DNA from: Nitriliruptoraceae bacterium | GTDB lineage: Bacteria > Actinomycetota > Nitriliruptoria > Nitriliruptorales > Nitriliruptoraceae | Assembly (NCBI GenBank): GCA_007121785.1 | Contig: SKJX01000194.1 | Coordinates: forward strand, 1-38,480 | Direction: 5' to 3' | Length of the DNA: 38,480 nucleotides | In this document: positions 24,937 to 32,423 of the stretch, in pieces | How the letters are laid out: each line of letters opens with the position of its first letter | Numbering within the stretch: the first letter of the stretch is position 1 | Position numbers and translations under genes: made by a program | The notes under the pieces: model-generated | The model's database searches: none | Seen by the model: the letters and a program-made list of their open reading frames with translations, nothing else | What the model was told of the DNA's origin: nothing

Positions 24937-26007
24937 GTGAGGACGCCCCGACGCTCCTGGCGCGCTGCTGCGGCCACCGTGTCCGCCCTGGCGTTGCTGG
25001 CGACCGCCTGCGGTGCCGACGCCGCCGACGCGCCCGACGATGCGGACGAGAGCGCGGACGACGCTGCCGCGCCGACGGACGAACCGCTGACCGTCTACTC
25101 CGGTCGTAACGAGGAGCTGGTCGGGTCGGTGTTCGACGACTTCACCCAGGAGACCGGCATCGAGGTGGAGGTCCGCTACGGCGACACCGCGGAGCTCGCC
25201 GCCACGATCACCGAGGAGGGTGACGCCAGCCCGGCGGACGTGTACTTCGCGCAGGACGCGGGTGCCCTGGGGGCGCTGGAGGCGCAGGATCGGCTCGCCA
25301 CGCTGCCCGACGATGTGCTCGAGCAGGTCGACGAGTTGTTCCGTTCCCGTGACGGCAACTGGACCGGGACGACCGGCCGCGTGCGCGTGCTCGCCTACAA
25401 CACCGACGAGCTCGACGAGACCGAGGTCCCGGACTCGGTGTTCGACCTCGCCGAGCCGGAGTGGGAGGGCCGGGTCGGGTGGGCACCGACCAACGGGTCC
25501 TTCCAGGCGTTCGTCACCGCCCTGCGCCTCGAGGAGGGCGAGCAGGTCGCTCGGGACTGGCTCGAAGGCATGGTCGACAACGGTGCGCTGGAGTTCGAGA
25601 ACAACACCGCCATCGTCGAGGGCGTGTCACGCGGCGAGGTCGAGGTCGGCATCACCAACCACTACTACCTCTTCCGCTTCCTGGCGGAGGACCCCGACTT
25701 CAACGTCGACAACAAGTACCTGCCCGGCGACATCGGTGGGCTGGTCAACATCGCCGGGGTCGGCGTGCTCGGGACCAGCGAGCAGCAGGAGGCCGCGTTC
25801 GAGCTGGTGCGCTACCTGTTGAGCGAGGACGTGCAGACCTACTTCGGGCAGGTCACCGACGCGCTCGAGTTCCCCGTACGTGACGGTGTCGAGTCACCGG
25901 AGCTGCCGACGCTGGACGAGATCGACCCGCCGGATGTCGATCTGAGCAATCTCGAGGACCTCCAGGGCACGCTGGAGCTCCTGCGCGAGGTGGGCGCCCT
26001 GGCCTGA
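24937..26007 (+). CDS. fbpA: Ferric iron ABC transporter substrate-binding lipoprotein
   Basis: The 356-residue protein captures ferric iron outside the membrane. It starts with a lipoprotein signal (RRSWRAAAATVSALALLATAC), then an acidic Asp/Ala linker, then a periplasmic-binding fold of the FbpA/AfuA type: LTVYSGRNEELVGSVFDDF, VRYGDTAELAATI, ADVYFAQDAGALGAL, WAPTNGSFQAFVTALR, EVGITNHYYLFRF. The Tyr pair of NHYYLFRF is where FbpA proteins hold iron. GGAGGA precedes the GTG start. An iron box and promoter lie 135-170 bases upstream. The permease gene follows after 72 bases; the ATPase is not adjacent but lies at 32424 on the other strand. Confidence 0.93.
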   Translation: MRTPRRSWRAAAATVSALALLATACGADAADAPDDADESADDAAAPTDEPLTVYSGRNEELVGSVFDDFTQETGIEVEVRYGDTAELAATITEEGDASPADVYFAQDAGALGALEAQDRLATLPDDVLEQVDELFRSRDGNWTGTTGRVRVLAYNTDELDETEVPDSVFDLAEPEWEGRVGWAPTNGSFQAFVTALRLEEGEQVARDWLEGMVDNGALEFENNTAIVEGVSRGEVEVGITNHYYLFRFLAEDPDFNVDNKYLPGDIGGLVNIAGVGVLGTSEQQEAAFELVRYLLSEDVQTYFGQVTDALEFPVRDGVESPELPTLDEIDPPDVDLSNLEDLQGTLELLREVGALA

Positions 26008-26063
26008 ACGGCGGTGTCGACGCTGCACGCGTGAGGCCACCGTGAGGCGCATCCGCCGCCGGG

Positions 26064-26069
26064 TACCGT
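26064..26069 (+). promoter_or_regulatory. Candidate -10 directly upstream of fbpB
   Basis: TACCGT ends ten bases before the fbpB ATG. Transcription would begin at or just before the start codon, so fbpB could have its own nearly leaderless promoter besides read-through from fbpA. Confidence 0.35.
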
Positions 26070-26079
26070 CCGTCGACCC

Positions 26080-27723
26080 ATGACCACACCGGTCCCATCC
26101 GCGAGCGAACAGCTCGAGCCGACGCTGCCGATCGCCCCCGAACCGGGCGATCGGCAGCGGCGGCGTGCCGCCATGCACCCGGTCGTGTGGATCCCGGCGG
26201 TGCTGGTGGCCGCCGTGATGCTGTTGCCCGCGGTCTACCTGCTGGTTGCGGCGAGCGACCTCAGCGGGGAGCAGATCCTCGACATCGTCACCGACGCGGA
26301 GACCGCGCGGCTGGCCGGACGGACCCTGCTGTTGGGCGCGTCTGTCACGGCGGCGAGCCTGGCGCTCGGGGTGCCGGTCGCGTGGCTGACCACCCGCAGC
26401 GACCTGCCAGCGCGACGGTTCTTCGCGATCGCCACCGCGCTCCCGTTGGTGATCCCCACCTACGTCGGCGCCTTCGCCCTGGTGGGCGCGTTCGCCCGTG
26501 GCGGGCTGGTCGAGGACTGGTTCGGCATCGTGCCGCCGAGCCCGTACGGGTTCTGGGGTGCCTTCGTGGCGCTCACGCTGTTCAGCTTCCCGTACGTGCT
26601 GATCACCGTGCAGGCGTCGCTGCGGGGGCTCGATCCGTCGCTGGAGGAGGCCAGCCGGATCCTCGGACACGGGCCCGTCCGCACGTTCCTCAAGGTGACG
26701 GTGCCGCAGTTGCGGGCCAGCGCGGCGGCCGGCGCGATCCTGGTCACGCTGTACGTCTTCAGCGATTTCGGGGCGGTGTCGATCCTGCGGTACTCGACGT
26801 TCACCCGCGGGTTGTACCTGCAGTACCGCAGCGCGTTCGACCGATCGCCGGCCGCCGTCCTCGGCCTGCTCCTGGTCGCGATGACGATCGTGGTGATCAT
26901 CATCGAGGCTCGGACCGCGCGGGATCGTGGCGGCCAGTTCGGCAGCCGCGGACCGACCCGGCCGCCGCCGACCGTGCCGCTGCGAGCCTGGCGTTGGCCC
27001 GCCGCCGGCCTGTGCAGCCTCGTGGTCCTGGTCGGCCTGGTGACCCCGATCACGGTCATCGTGTACTGGATGGTTCGTGGGCTCCAGGCGGGCGAGCAGG
27101 TCAACGTCGCGATCGGGGCGGCGGGACGGAGCCTGCTGGCCGCCGGCCTCGGCGCGGTCGTGGCGGTGCTGGCGGCGATGCCGGTCGCGATCTGGTCGGG
27201 GCGGACCCGGTCACGGATCGCGCGACTGACCGAGCGCGTGTCGTTCACCGGCTACGCGCTGCCAGGCATCGTCGTGGCGCTCGCGCTGGTGTTCTTCGGC
27301 ATCCGAGCCGCCCCGACGCTCTACCAGACGCTCGCGATGCTCGTGTTCGCCTACGTCGCGTTGTTCCTGCCGCAGGCGATCGGCTCGATCCGCTCGTCGT
27401 TGCTGCAGGTCAACCCCAACGTCGAGGCCGCTTCGCGGAGCCTCGGCTCATCGCGGGTCGTGACCCTGCGGCGGGTCACGGTCCCGCTCGCCCGCCGCGG
27501 CGCCCTGGCCGGTGGGGCCCTGGTGTTCCTCACCGCGCTCAAGGAGTTGCCCGCCACGTTGCTCCTGGCGCCGACCGGCTACGACACGTTGGCGACCCGT
27601 GTGTGGTCAGCCACCGCGGAGGCGTTCTACACCCGTGCGTCGGTGCCGGCTCTCGGGCTGATCCTGCTCGGTTCCGTGCCGCTGGCGGTGCTGATGATCC
27701 GCGAGCGCCGGGAGGTGGCATGA
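26080..27723 (+). CDS. fbpB: Ferric iron ABC transporter permease (duplicated permease protein)
   Basis: A 547-residue membrane protein made of two fused permease halves, as in FbpB, with about twelve membrane segments. Each half carries an EAA loop that contacts the ATPase: EEASRILGHGPVRTFLKVTVPQL near residues 188-210 and VEAASRSLGSSRVVTLRRVTVP near 449-470. The central linker is basic and Pro-rich (GSRGPTRPPPTVPLRAWRWP). There is no ribosome site close to the ATG, which fits the -10 element just upstream. The gene ends REVA with a four-base ATGA overlap onto a 19-codon frame instead of the expected ATPase gene. Confidence 0.93.
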   Translation: MTTPVPSASEQLEPTLPIAPEPGDRQRRRAAMHPVVWIPAVLVAAVMLLPAVYLLVAASDLSGEQILDIVTDAETARLAGRTLLLGASVTAASLALGVPVAWLTTRSDLPARRFFAIATALPLVIPTYVGAFALVGAFARGGLVEDWFGIVPPSPYGFWGAFVALTLFSFPYVLITVQASLRGLDPSLEEASRILGHGPVRTFLKVTVPQLRASAAAGAILVTLYVFSDFGAVSILRYSTFTRGLYLQYRSAFDRSPAAVLGLLLVAMTIVVIIIEARTARDRGGQFGSRGPTRPPPTVPLRAWRWPAAGLCSLVVLVGLVTPITVIVYWMVRGLQAGEQVNVAIGAAGRSLLAAGLGAVVAVLAAMPVAIWSGRTRSRIARLTERVSFTGYALPGIVVALALVFFGIRAAPTLYQTLAMLVFAYVALFLPQAIGSIRSSLLQVNPNVEAASRSLGSSRVVTLRRVTVPLARRGALAGGALVFLTALKELPATLLLAPTGYDTLATRVWSATAEAFYTRASVPALGLILLGSVPLAVLMIRERREVA

Positions 27724-27779
27724 GCGCACCTGGCTCCCGTGCGCCGTCGCGGGCGTGGTCGCCCGGTAGCGAGGTTTGA
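27720..27779 (+). other. 19-codon frame overlapping the fbpB stop
   Basis: An ATG at 27720 overlaps the fbpB stop (ATGA) and has GGGAGG just upstream, the arrangement of a translationally coupled third gene. The frame MSAPGSRAPSRAWSPGSEV then stops. In fbpABC operons the ATPase would start here. This may be the truncated beginning of a lost gene, or a chance frame with a tiny product. Confidence 0.3.
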
Positions 27780-27847
27780 CGGCTGCGGCCGACGGCGGTC
27801 GCGAACCGGCGTCGCATGAGGCCGGGACCGCAGCATGGCCGTCCCCG

Positions 27848-27875
27848 TTCTGTGCGGCTGTCCGAGGCGTAGACT
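27848..27875 (+). promoter_or_regulatory. Candidate promoter of the response regulator
   Basis: TTCTGT (27848-27853), 16 bases, and TAGACT (27870-27875) lie 62 bases before the GTG start at 27938. The -10 is good and the -35 is poor. Confidence 0.4.
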
Positions 27876-27937
27876 CGGTGAGGGTGGTGGCACCCGCCGG
27901 CGGGATGCCGGCGACCGAACGGAGCGGGGAGCGAACG

Positions 27938-28609
27938 GTGTCGGTGCGCATCGTTGTGGCGGAGGACAGCTACCTCATCCGTGAGGCGTTGCGGTCGCTG
28001 CTGGATGCCCAGGACGACCTCGAACTGGTCGCCATCGCCTCCAACCTGCCGGATCTGCTGGCGGCGGTGGACACGCACACGCCCGACGTGGTGGTCACCG
28101 ACATCCGCATGCCTCCCGGCGGTCGCGACGAAGGCATCCAGGCGGCTGAACGGCTGGCGACCTCGCATCCCGACGTCGGGGTGGTCGTCCTGTCGCAGTA
28201 CATGGAGCCCGAGTTCGCGCTCAGGTTGTTGGACACCGGCTCCCGCGGTCGCGCCTACCTGCTCAAGGAGCGCGTCGGCGACCTCAAGGAGATCCGCCAG
28301 GCGATCGCGACGGTGCTCGCCGGCGGGTCGGTGCTCGACCCGTCGGTGGTCGACGCACTGGTGGCTGCGCGCCGGCACCGCGATGATCCCGTGCGTTCGC
28401 GCCTCACCCCGCGGGAGTGCGAGGTCCTGGGGCTGGTCGCGAGGGGGCTGTCGAACCCGGCGATCGCCGACGAACTGACCCTCACGTCGCGTGCCGTCGA
28501 GAAGCACGTCACCGCGATCTTCCAGAAGCTCGACCTGCACCACGACGACACCGCGGTGCACCGTCGTGTTCGAGCGGCCCTGGTCTACCTCGCCGCCAGC
28601 GACACCTGA
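27938..28609 (+). CDS. NarL/LuxR-type response regulator
   Basis: A 223-residue DNA-binding regulator. The receiver domain spans about residues 1-120: acidic pair in VVAEDSYLIREALRSLL, phospho-acceptor Asp in DVVVTDIRMPPGG, and the switch Lys in RAYLLKERVGD. A LuxR helix-turn-helix fills the C-terminus (LTPRECEVLGLVARGLSNPA, RAVEKHVTAIFQKL). The GTG at 27938 has GGGGAG six bases upstream; the longer frame from 27776 has no family similarity before that point. It faces a histidine kinase gene across a 30-base gap, and the two families normally pair, so they form a two-component system. The signal and targets are unknown. Confidence 0.92.
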   Translation: MSVRIVVAEDSYLIREALRSLLDAQDDLELVAIASNLPDLLAAVDTHTPDVVVTDIRMPPGGRDEGIQAAERLATSHPDVGVVVLSQYMEPEFALRLLDTGSRGRAYLLKERVGDLKEIRQAIATVLAGGSVLDPSVVDALVAARRHRDDPVRSRLTPRECEVLGLVARGLSNPAIADELTLTSRAVEKHVTAIFQKLDLHHDDTAVHRRVRAALVYLAASDT

Positions 28610-28616
28610 CCCGGTG

Positions 28617-28631
28617 CCGCCGAACCGGCGG
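28617..28631. terminator. Short hairpin between convergent two-component genes
   Basis: CCGCCG-AAC-CGGCGG forms a six-pair stem in the 30-base gap between the response regulator and kinase stops. It could end both transcripts; no T-run is present. Confidence 0.4.
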
Positions 28632-28639
28632 TGGCCACG

Positions 28640-30814
28640 TCAGGCCTGCGCCTGACCTTCGCCCGCCAGGACCGTCGGGCCGACGGGGAGCTCCCCGCGG
28701 AGCGTGGTCCCACGCCCCACCACCGCAACGACCTCGACCGTCCCCTCCAGGGCGGCGAGCCGATCGCGGATGTTGGTCAGCCCGCTGCCCCCGTTGCGTT
28801 GCGACGGGTCGAAGCCGACGCCGTCGTCCATGACCTCGAACCGCAGCCGGTCCGCGTCGACGTCGAGGTGGAGGTCGACGGCGGAGGCCTGACCGTGACG
28901 GTGTGCGTTGTTGATCGCCTCGAGGCAGGTGAAGTAGACCGCGCTCTCGACGGCCCGGTCGAACCGGCCGAGGTCCGCCGCGTGGAGCCGCACCGTGGTC
29001 GGCGCTTCCCGCGCGTGGGAGCGCAGCGCAGCGACCAGCCCTGACTCCTCCAGGATCGGCGGATGCAGGCCGCGAGCCAGCCGCCGCAACGAGCGCACGG
29101 CGGCGTCGATCTCGTCAGCGATCGCGTCGAGCTCCGAGGCGAGCGCACGATCTCCGGGGTGGGCCAGGCTCCGGGCCAGGCCGACACGGACCTTCAGTGC
29201 GATCAGCTGCGACTGGGCGCCGTCGTGGATGTCGCGTTCGAGCTCGCGCCGTGCCTGGTCGTGGATGGTGACGAGCCGCTGTCGGGATCCGCGCAACTCG
29301 GTCAGCTGTTCTCGGAGCTCTCGGGTCAGGTGCTGGTTCCTGAGGATCACGCCGAGCAACCGCGCGACGTCCCGGACCACCTCGGCGGCGTCACGGGTGA
29401 GGTCCCCGGCGACCTCGGCGTAGAGGCGGACCTCGCCGAGCCGGTCAGCGTGGTGGACGATCCCCTCGCGTAGCGCGGGTGTGTCGAGGTGGCCGGCACC
29501 ACTCGCGGCGCCCAGGGTGAGCTCCCCGTCCCGGTCGACCCACACCTCGGCCCGTTCGGCGCCGGTCGAGTGCCGCAGCAGATCCGTGACGTCGGTCAGT
29601 GCCTCCTGGCCGCCGCCGGGCCGCGCGGTGCGTTCGGCGAGTCTCGACAGCACCTGGTCGCGGTCGGTGTGCTGCCCGTAGAGCAGCCGGTCGATGAGGC
29701 GGCGGGAGCGACGTCGTGCGGGTTCGACCAGCACCGCGAGGACCGCCACCGCGACGAGTGGGAGGAGGGTCGATCGCTGCCGGCCACCGATGATGGCGCC
29801 GACGCCGACCACGATCGCCACGTAGGTGGTGGTGAGGCCCGCGGCCAGGACGGTGGCGACGGCGGCGCGGCCGAGGAAGGGGTCCAGATCGTGGACCCGG
29901 TAGCGGGCGGCCGCCAGTGCGTAGGTCGCCAACAGCACGAGGATGCAGAACAGGATCCCCGGAGCCCAGACCTCCTGCCATGGCCACGTCACCGTGCCGA
30001 ACACGGCCAGCAGGATCACGGCGGTTCCGACGGCGCGGAACTGTCCTCGTTGCGCCGGGGCCGTGCGCTGCCACCGCACCACGATCGCGACGACGGCTCC
30101 CAGCGCGCTGAAGAGGACGAGCACCGCACCGACGCCCGCCAGGGTCGCGGTCAGCCCGTGCTGCTCCAGCGGGAACTCGCTCTGGCTGATGGAGATGCGG
30201 CGCGTCGGCCAGACGACGATCGAGTGGGCAACGGCGAGGAGCAGCGTGCCGAGCCCTGCGGTGACCGGAAGCCAGCGCCAGCGACGCCCCGGCAATCGCC
30301 CGTCCGGGAAGATCGCGGGGAGCCACACGACCAGGGGCACCACGATGATCAGCCACAGCCACGCCGTGACCCACAGGGGGATCGAGGCCGTCAGCGGCAG
30401 GTCCGCGGGGCGGAACGACACCTCCGGGCCCAGGACGACCCCGGCGGCCGCGATGCCAGCGTCGGCGCTCGCCGCGACGAGGACGTGGAGGGCCGAGGCG
30501 GTGCCGCTGATCAGCAGGACCCGGCCGGCGCCGTGCCCTGGTCGCCGACGCAGGATCAGCCGTCCCAACCAGAGGACGAGCATGGCCGGCGGACCGTTGT
30601 GGAACATCCACCAGCCGTAGAAGGCGTCGAGCGGTCGCCCTCGGGCCAGCATCCATCCGAAGGCGACGAGTACCAGCGCCGTGCCGGTGGAGGCCAGGAC
30701 GGTCAGGGCGGGTGTCGAAGGCGGCTCTCGACACCCCCGGTGACCCTGGGACCCGGGCGGACGCTCTCCCGCCGGTGCTGGGCGGACCTCACGGGAGTCC
30801 ATGCGGACCATCAT
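28640..30814 (-). CDS. Membrane sensor histidine kinase (HisKA_3/NarL partner type)
   Basis: About 724 residues. The N-terminal half (roughly 35-390) contains about ten hydrophobic segments, more than in simple NarX-type sensors, among them STGTALVLVAFGWMLARG and TTYVAIVVGVGAIIGG. A GAF-like cytoplasmic region follows (LLRHSTGAERAEVWVDRDGE). The dimerisation box carries the phospho-acceptor His in RRELERDIHDGAQSQLIALK near residue 510, and the ATPase domain ends with DDGVGFDPSQRNGGSGLTNI. This is the DesK/LiaS/NarL-partner class, and the convergent response regulator is the likely partner. The ATG at 30814 is preferred; the frame continues to 30922 without similarity. The ligand cannot be predicted; membrane or cell-envelope state is common in this class. 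Confidence 0.9.
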   Translation of the reverse strand: MMVRMDSREVRPAPAGERPPGSQGHRGCREPPSTPALTVLASTGTALVLVAFGWMLARGRPLDAFYGWWMFHNGPPAMLVLWLGRLILRRRPGHGAGRVLLISGTASALHVLVAASADAGIAAAGVVLGPEVSFRPADLPLTASIPLWVTAWLWLIIVVPLVVWLPAIFPDGRLPGRRWRWLPVTAGLGTLLLAVAHSIVVWPTRRISISQSEFPLEQHGLTATLAGVGAVLVLFSALGAVVAIVVRWQRTAPAQRGQFRAVGTAVILLAVFGTVTWPWQEVWAPGILFCILVLLATYALAAARYRVHDLDPFLGRAAVATVLAAGLTTTYVAIVVGVGAIIGGRQRSTLLPLVAVAVLAVLVEPARRRSRRLIDRLLYGQHTDRDQVLSRLAERTARPGGGQEALTDVTDLLRHSTGAERAEVWVDRDGELTLGAASGAGHLDTPALREGIVHHADRLGEVRLYAEVAGDLTRDAAEVVRDVARLLGVILRNQHLTRELREQLTELRGSRQRLVTIHDQARRELERDIHDGAQSQLIALKVRVGLARSLAHPGDRALASELDAIADEIDAAVRSLRRLARGLHPPILEESGLVAALRSHAREAPTTVRLHAADLGRFDRAVESAVYFTCLEAINNAHRHGQASAVDLHLDVDADRLRFEVMDDGVGFDPSQRNGGSGLTNIRDRLAALEGTVEVVAVVGRGTTLRGELPVGPTVLAGEGQAQA

Positions 30815-31027
30815 GACAGGTTCGTCGCCTGGTGGGGAGCCCCGTCGGTGACATTGACCCCGCCCGTGGGGTCCGAGGACGGCGAGGGGGCTGACACCCG
30901 ACCGGGGTGTGGTCAACCGCACCCCGACTCGGAGGGTGGCTCCCTATCGGCCCCGTGGCGGTCGAGCGACGCTGCGCTGGACGGCCGGCCGGACCCACCG
31001 GCGCGACGAGATGGACGGAACGGCACG

Positions 31028-31765
31028 ATGGTGACCGCCGAGCCACGATCACCGGGCGACGCCGGATCGCCGCCTGGGTCATGGCGCCGACTGCTCGTGG
31101 TGAGCGCCACGGTCGTCGCCGTTTACGACGTGGTCTTCCTGGCCCTGGTCGGTGAGGTGATCCCGCCGCTGCTGGCTGGCGCGGTCCTCACCGCGATCGG
31201 CCTCGGCCTCCTGCCACGGTTCCGGCGGGGTGGTGTCGCGGTGCTCGGGGTGACGAGCGCCGTGCTGCTGGTCGCGGTGATGCCCTTCGTTGCCGCGCAC
31301 CTGCCCCACCCGAGCTCGCCGATCGACTTCACCCACGCCGCGATCGCGCTCCTCGGCCGTGCGACCGCGGTGATCGCCGCGATCGCTGCGTGGCGTGAGG
31401 CGTCTGCGGCGTCCGGTCGACGCGTCGGCACGCTGGTGGTGGCGCTGGTCGCCGCCAGCCTCGTCGTGTCGGGTGTCGCGATGATCAGCACCGTGCCCGA
31501 CCGCGAGCGTGCCGGGGACGTCGTGGCCGAACTCACCGACGCGGCCTTCCCCGCAAGTCTGACCGTGCCGACCGGCGGCGCGATCCACCTCGACAACCGG
31601 GACCGGTTCCGCCACACCTACACCGTTGCCGGCACGCCGTTGGACGTGCAGCTCCCGGCGACGACCGCCGTGCGGTTCACGGTCGACCTTCCGCCGGGCG
31701 CCTACGACGTGATCTGCGACATCCCGGGCCACGAGTCCATGTCCGGCCAGCTGATCGTCGAGTGA
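31028..31765 (+). CDS. Membrane-anchored cupredoxin (plastocyanin-like) protein
   Basis: A 245-residue protein with two parts. Residues 20-155 hold about four membrane helices (LLVVSATVVAVYDVVFLAL, LLAGAVLTAIGLGLL, VAVLGVTSAVLLVAVMPFV, VGTLVVALVAASLVVSGVA). The last 90 residues are a cupredoxin fold with all four type-1 copper ligands visible: His in RFRHTYTV, and Cys, His and Met in VICDIPGHESM. The copper domain would face outside. Such proteins carry single electrons or handle copper; combination with a multi-helix anchor is less common. The ATG at 31028 lacks a strong ribosome site, and a GTG three bases on is an alternative. It is divergent from the kinase, and a His-rich secreted protein follows. 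Confidence 0.85.
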   Translation: MVTAEPRSPGDAGSPPGSWRRLLVVSATVVAVYDVVFLALVGEVIPPLLAGAVLTAIGLGLLPRFRRGGVAVLGVTSAVLLVAVMPFVAAHLPHPSSPIDFTHAAIALLGRATAVIAAIAAWREASAASGRRVGTLVVALVAASLVVSGVAMISTVPDRERAGDVVAELTDAAFPASLTVPTGGAIHLDNRDRFRHTYTVAGTPLDVQLPATTAVRFTVDLPPGAYDVICDIPGHESMSGQLIVE

Positions 31766-31786
31766 CGCACGCGCCCCGTCCGACAC

Positions 31787-31834
31787 ATCACCGAGCCGAT
31801 CCATCACCGACCCGATCCATCACCGACCCGACCT
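31787..31834 (+). repeat. Three 16-bp tandem repeats between the cupredoxin and His-rich genes
   Basis: ATCACCGAGCCGATCC (31787), ATCACCGACCCGATCC (31803) and ATCACCGACCCGACCT (31819) stand head to tail, immediately before the ribosome site of the His-rich gene. Regular spacing suggests an iteron-like regulator site or a slippage array in the leader. Confidence 0.85.
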
Positions 31835-31859
31835 CCCGTGACACGAGAGAGGAACCACG

Positions 31860-32255
31860 ATGCAACAGACCGGAGCCACGATGCGACGAACCACCCTCAT
31901 CCTCGTCCTGACCCTGGTGTTGAGCGTCGGCGTGCTCGCCGGGCCGACCTTCGCCGCCGGAGGGCCAGGCGGCCCGCACCACGAAGGCGGCCCCCCACCG
32001 CACCCACACATGCTGTTGATCCACCCCGAGATCGGTCTGGTCGACGGGGCGCCGTCACTGGTCGGGTTCCGTCGGTGCGTCGACCTGGCGGGGAACCGGT
32101 TGGTGCCCAACCATGCACACCACGACCACATCCACACCGGCGCAGCCGGGACCGCGCTGTCCACCAACGCCGGACATGCGGTGGTGCCAGGCGCACCCCT
32201 GACGCCCTGGGCCGACTGCAGCGCGCTCGAGGGCGCCCTGCCGATCCCCCTCTGA
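31860..32255 (+). CDS. Secreted histidine-rich protein, unknown function
   Basis: A 131-residue protein (124 from the second ATG at 31881). The signal peptide is clear: MRRTTLILVLTLVLSVGVLA, with cleavage likely after PTFAA. The mature part is rich in His and Pro: GGPHHEGGPPPHPHM, then PNHAHHDHIHTG, with two Cys (FRRCVDL, WADCSAL) that could form a disulfide. The His clusters suggest binding of a metal such as copper, zinc or nickel outside the cell, in keeping with the cupredoxin gene upstream; this is inference. Both ATGs have near-identical upstream sequences (GGAACCACG and GGAGCCACG), so the start is ambiguous; the second gives the more usual signal length. A strong hairpin follows the stop. 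Confidence 0.75.
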   Translation: MQQTGATMRRTTLILVLTLVLSVGVLAGPTFAAGGPGGPHHEGGPPPHPHMLLIHPEIGLVDGAPSLVGFRRCVDLAGNRLVPNHAHHDHIHTGAAGTALSTNAGHAVVPGAPLTPWADCSALEGALPIPL

Positions 32256-32270
32256 CCCCCGCCGGCTGAG

Positions 32271-32307
32271 GGGCGTGGCATCGGCCCGCGGGGCCGATGC
32301 CACGCCC
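32271..32307. terminator. Strong bidirectional hairpin after the His-rich gene
   Basis: GGGCGTGGCATCGGCCC (32271-32287) pairs perfectly with GGGCCGATGCCACGCCC (32291-32307) over a GCG loop: 17 base pairs. It lies between convergent genes. A second stem, CGACGCC-GCA-GGCGTCG, follows at 32355-32371. Neither has a T-run. Confidence 0.8.
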
Positions 32308-32423
32308 GCGTGATCATCCCCCGCCACCAACCCCGGTCGGTCCCACAAGCGATCCGACGCCGCAGGCGTCGAACGCACCTTGCTGCTGGCGCCGCTGCGG
32401 ACGCCGTGGCCGCCCCGGCCGGG

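Noticed and set aside
29489-31027. A long plus-strand frame leading into the cupredoxin gene.
   Set aside because: It lies opposite the histidine kinase, is composed of low-complexity Asp/Gly/Gln/Arg residues, and the cupredoxin protein begins naturally at 31028.
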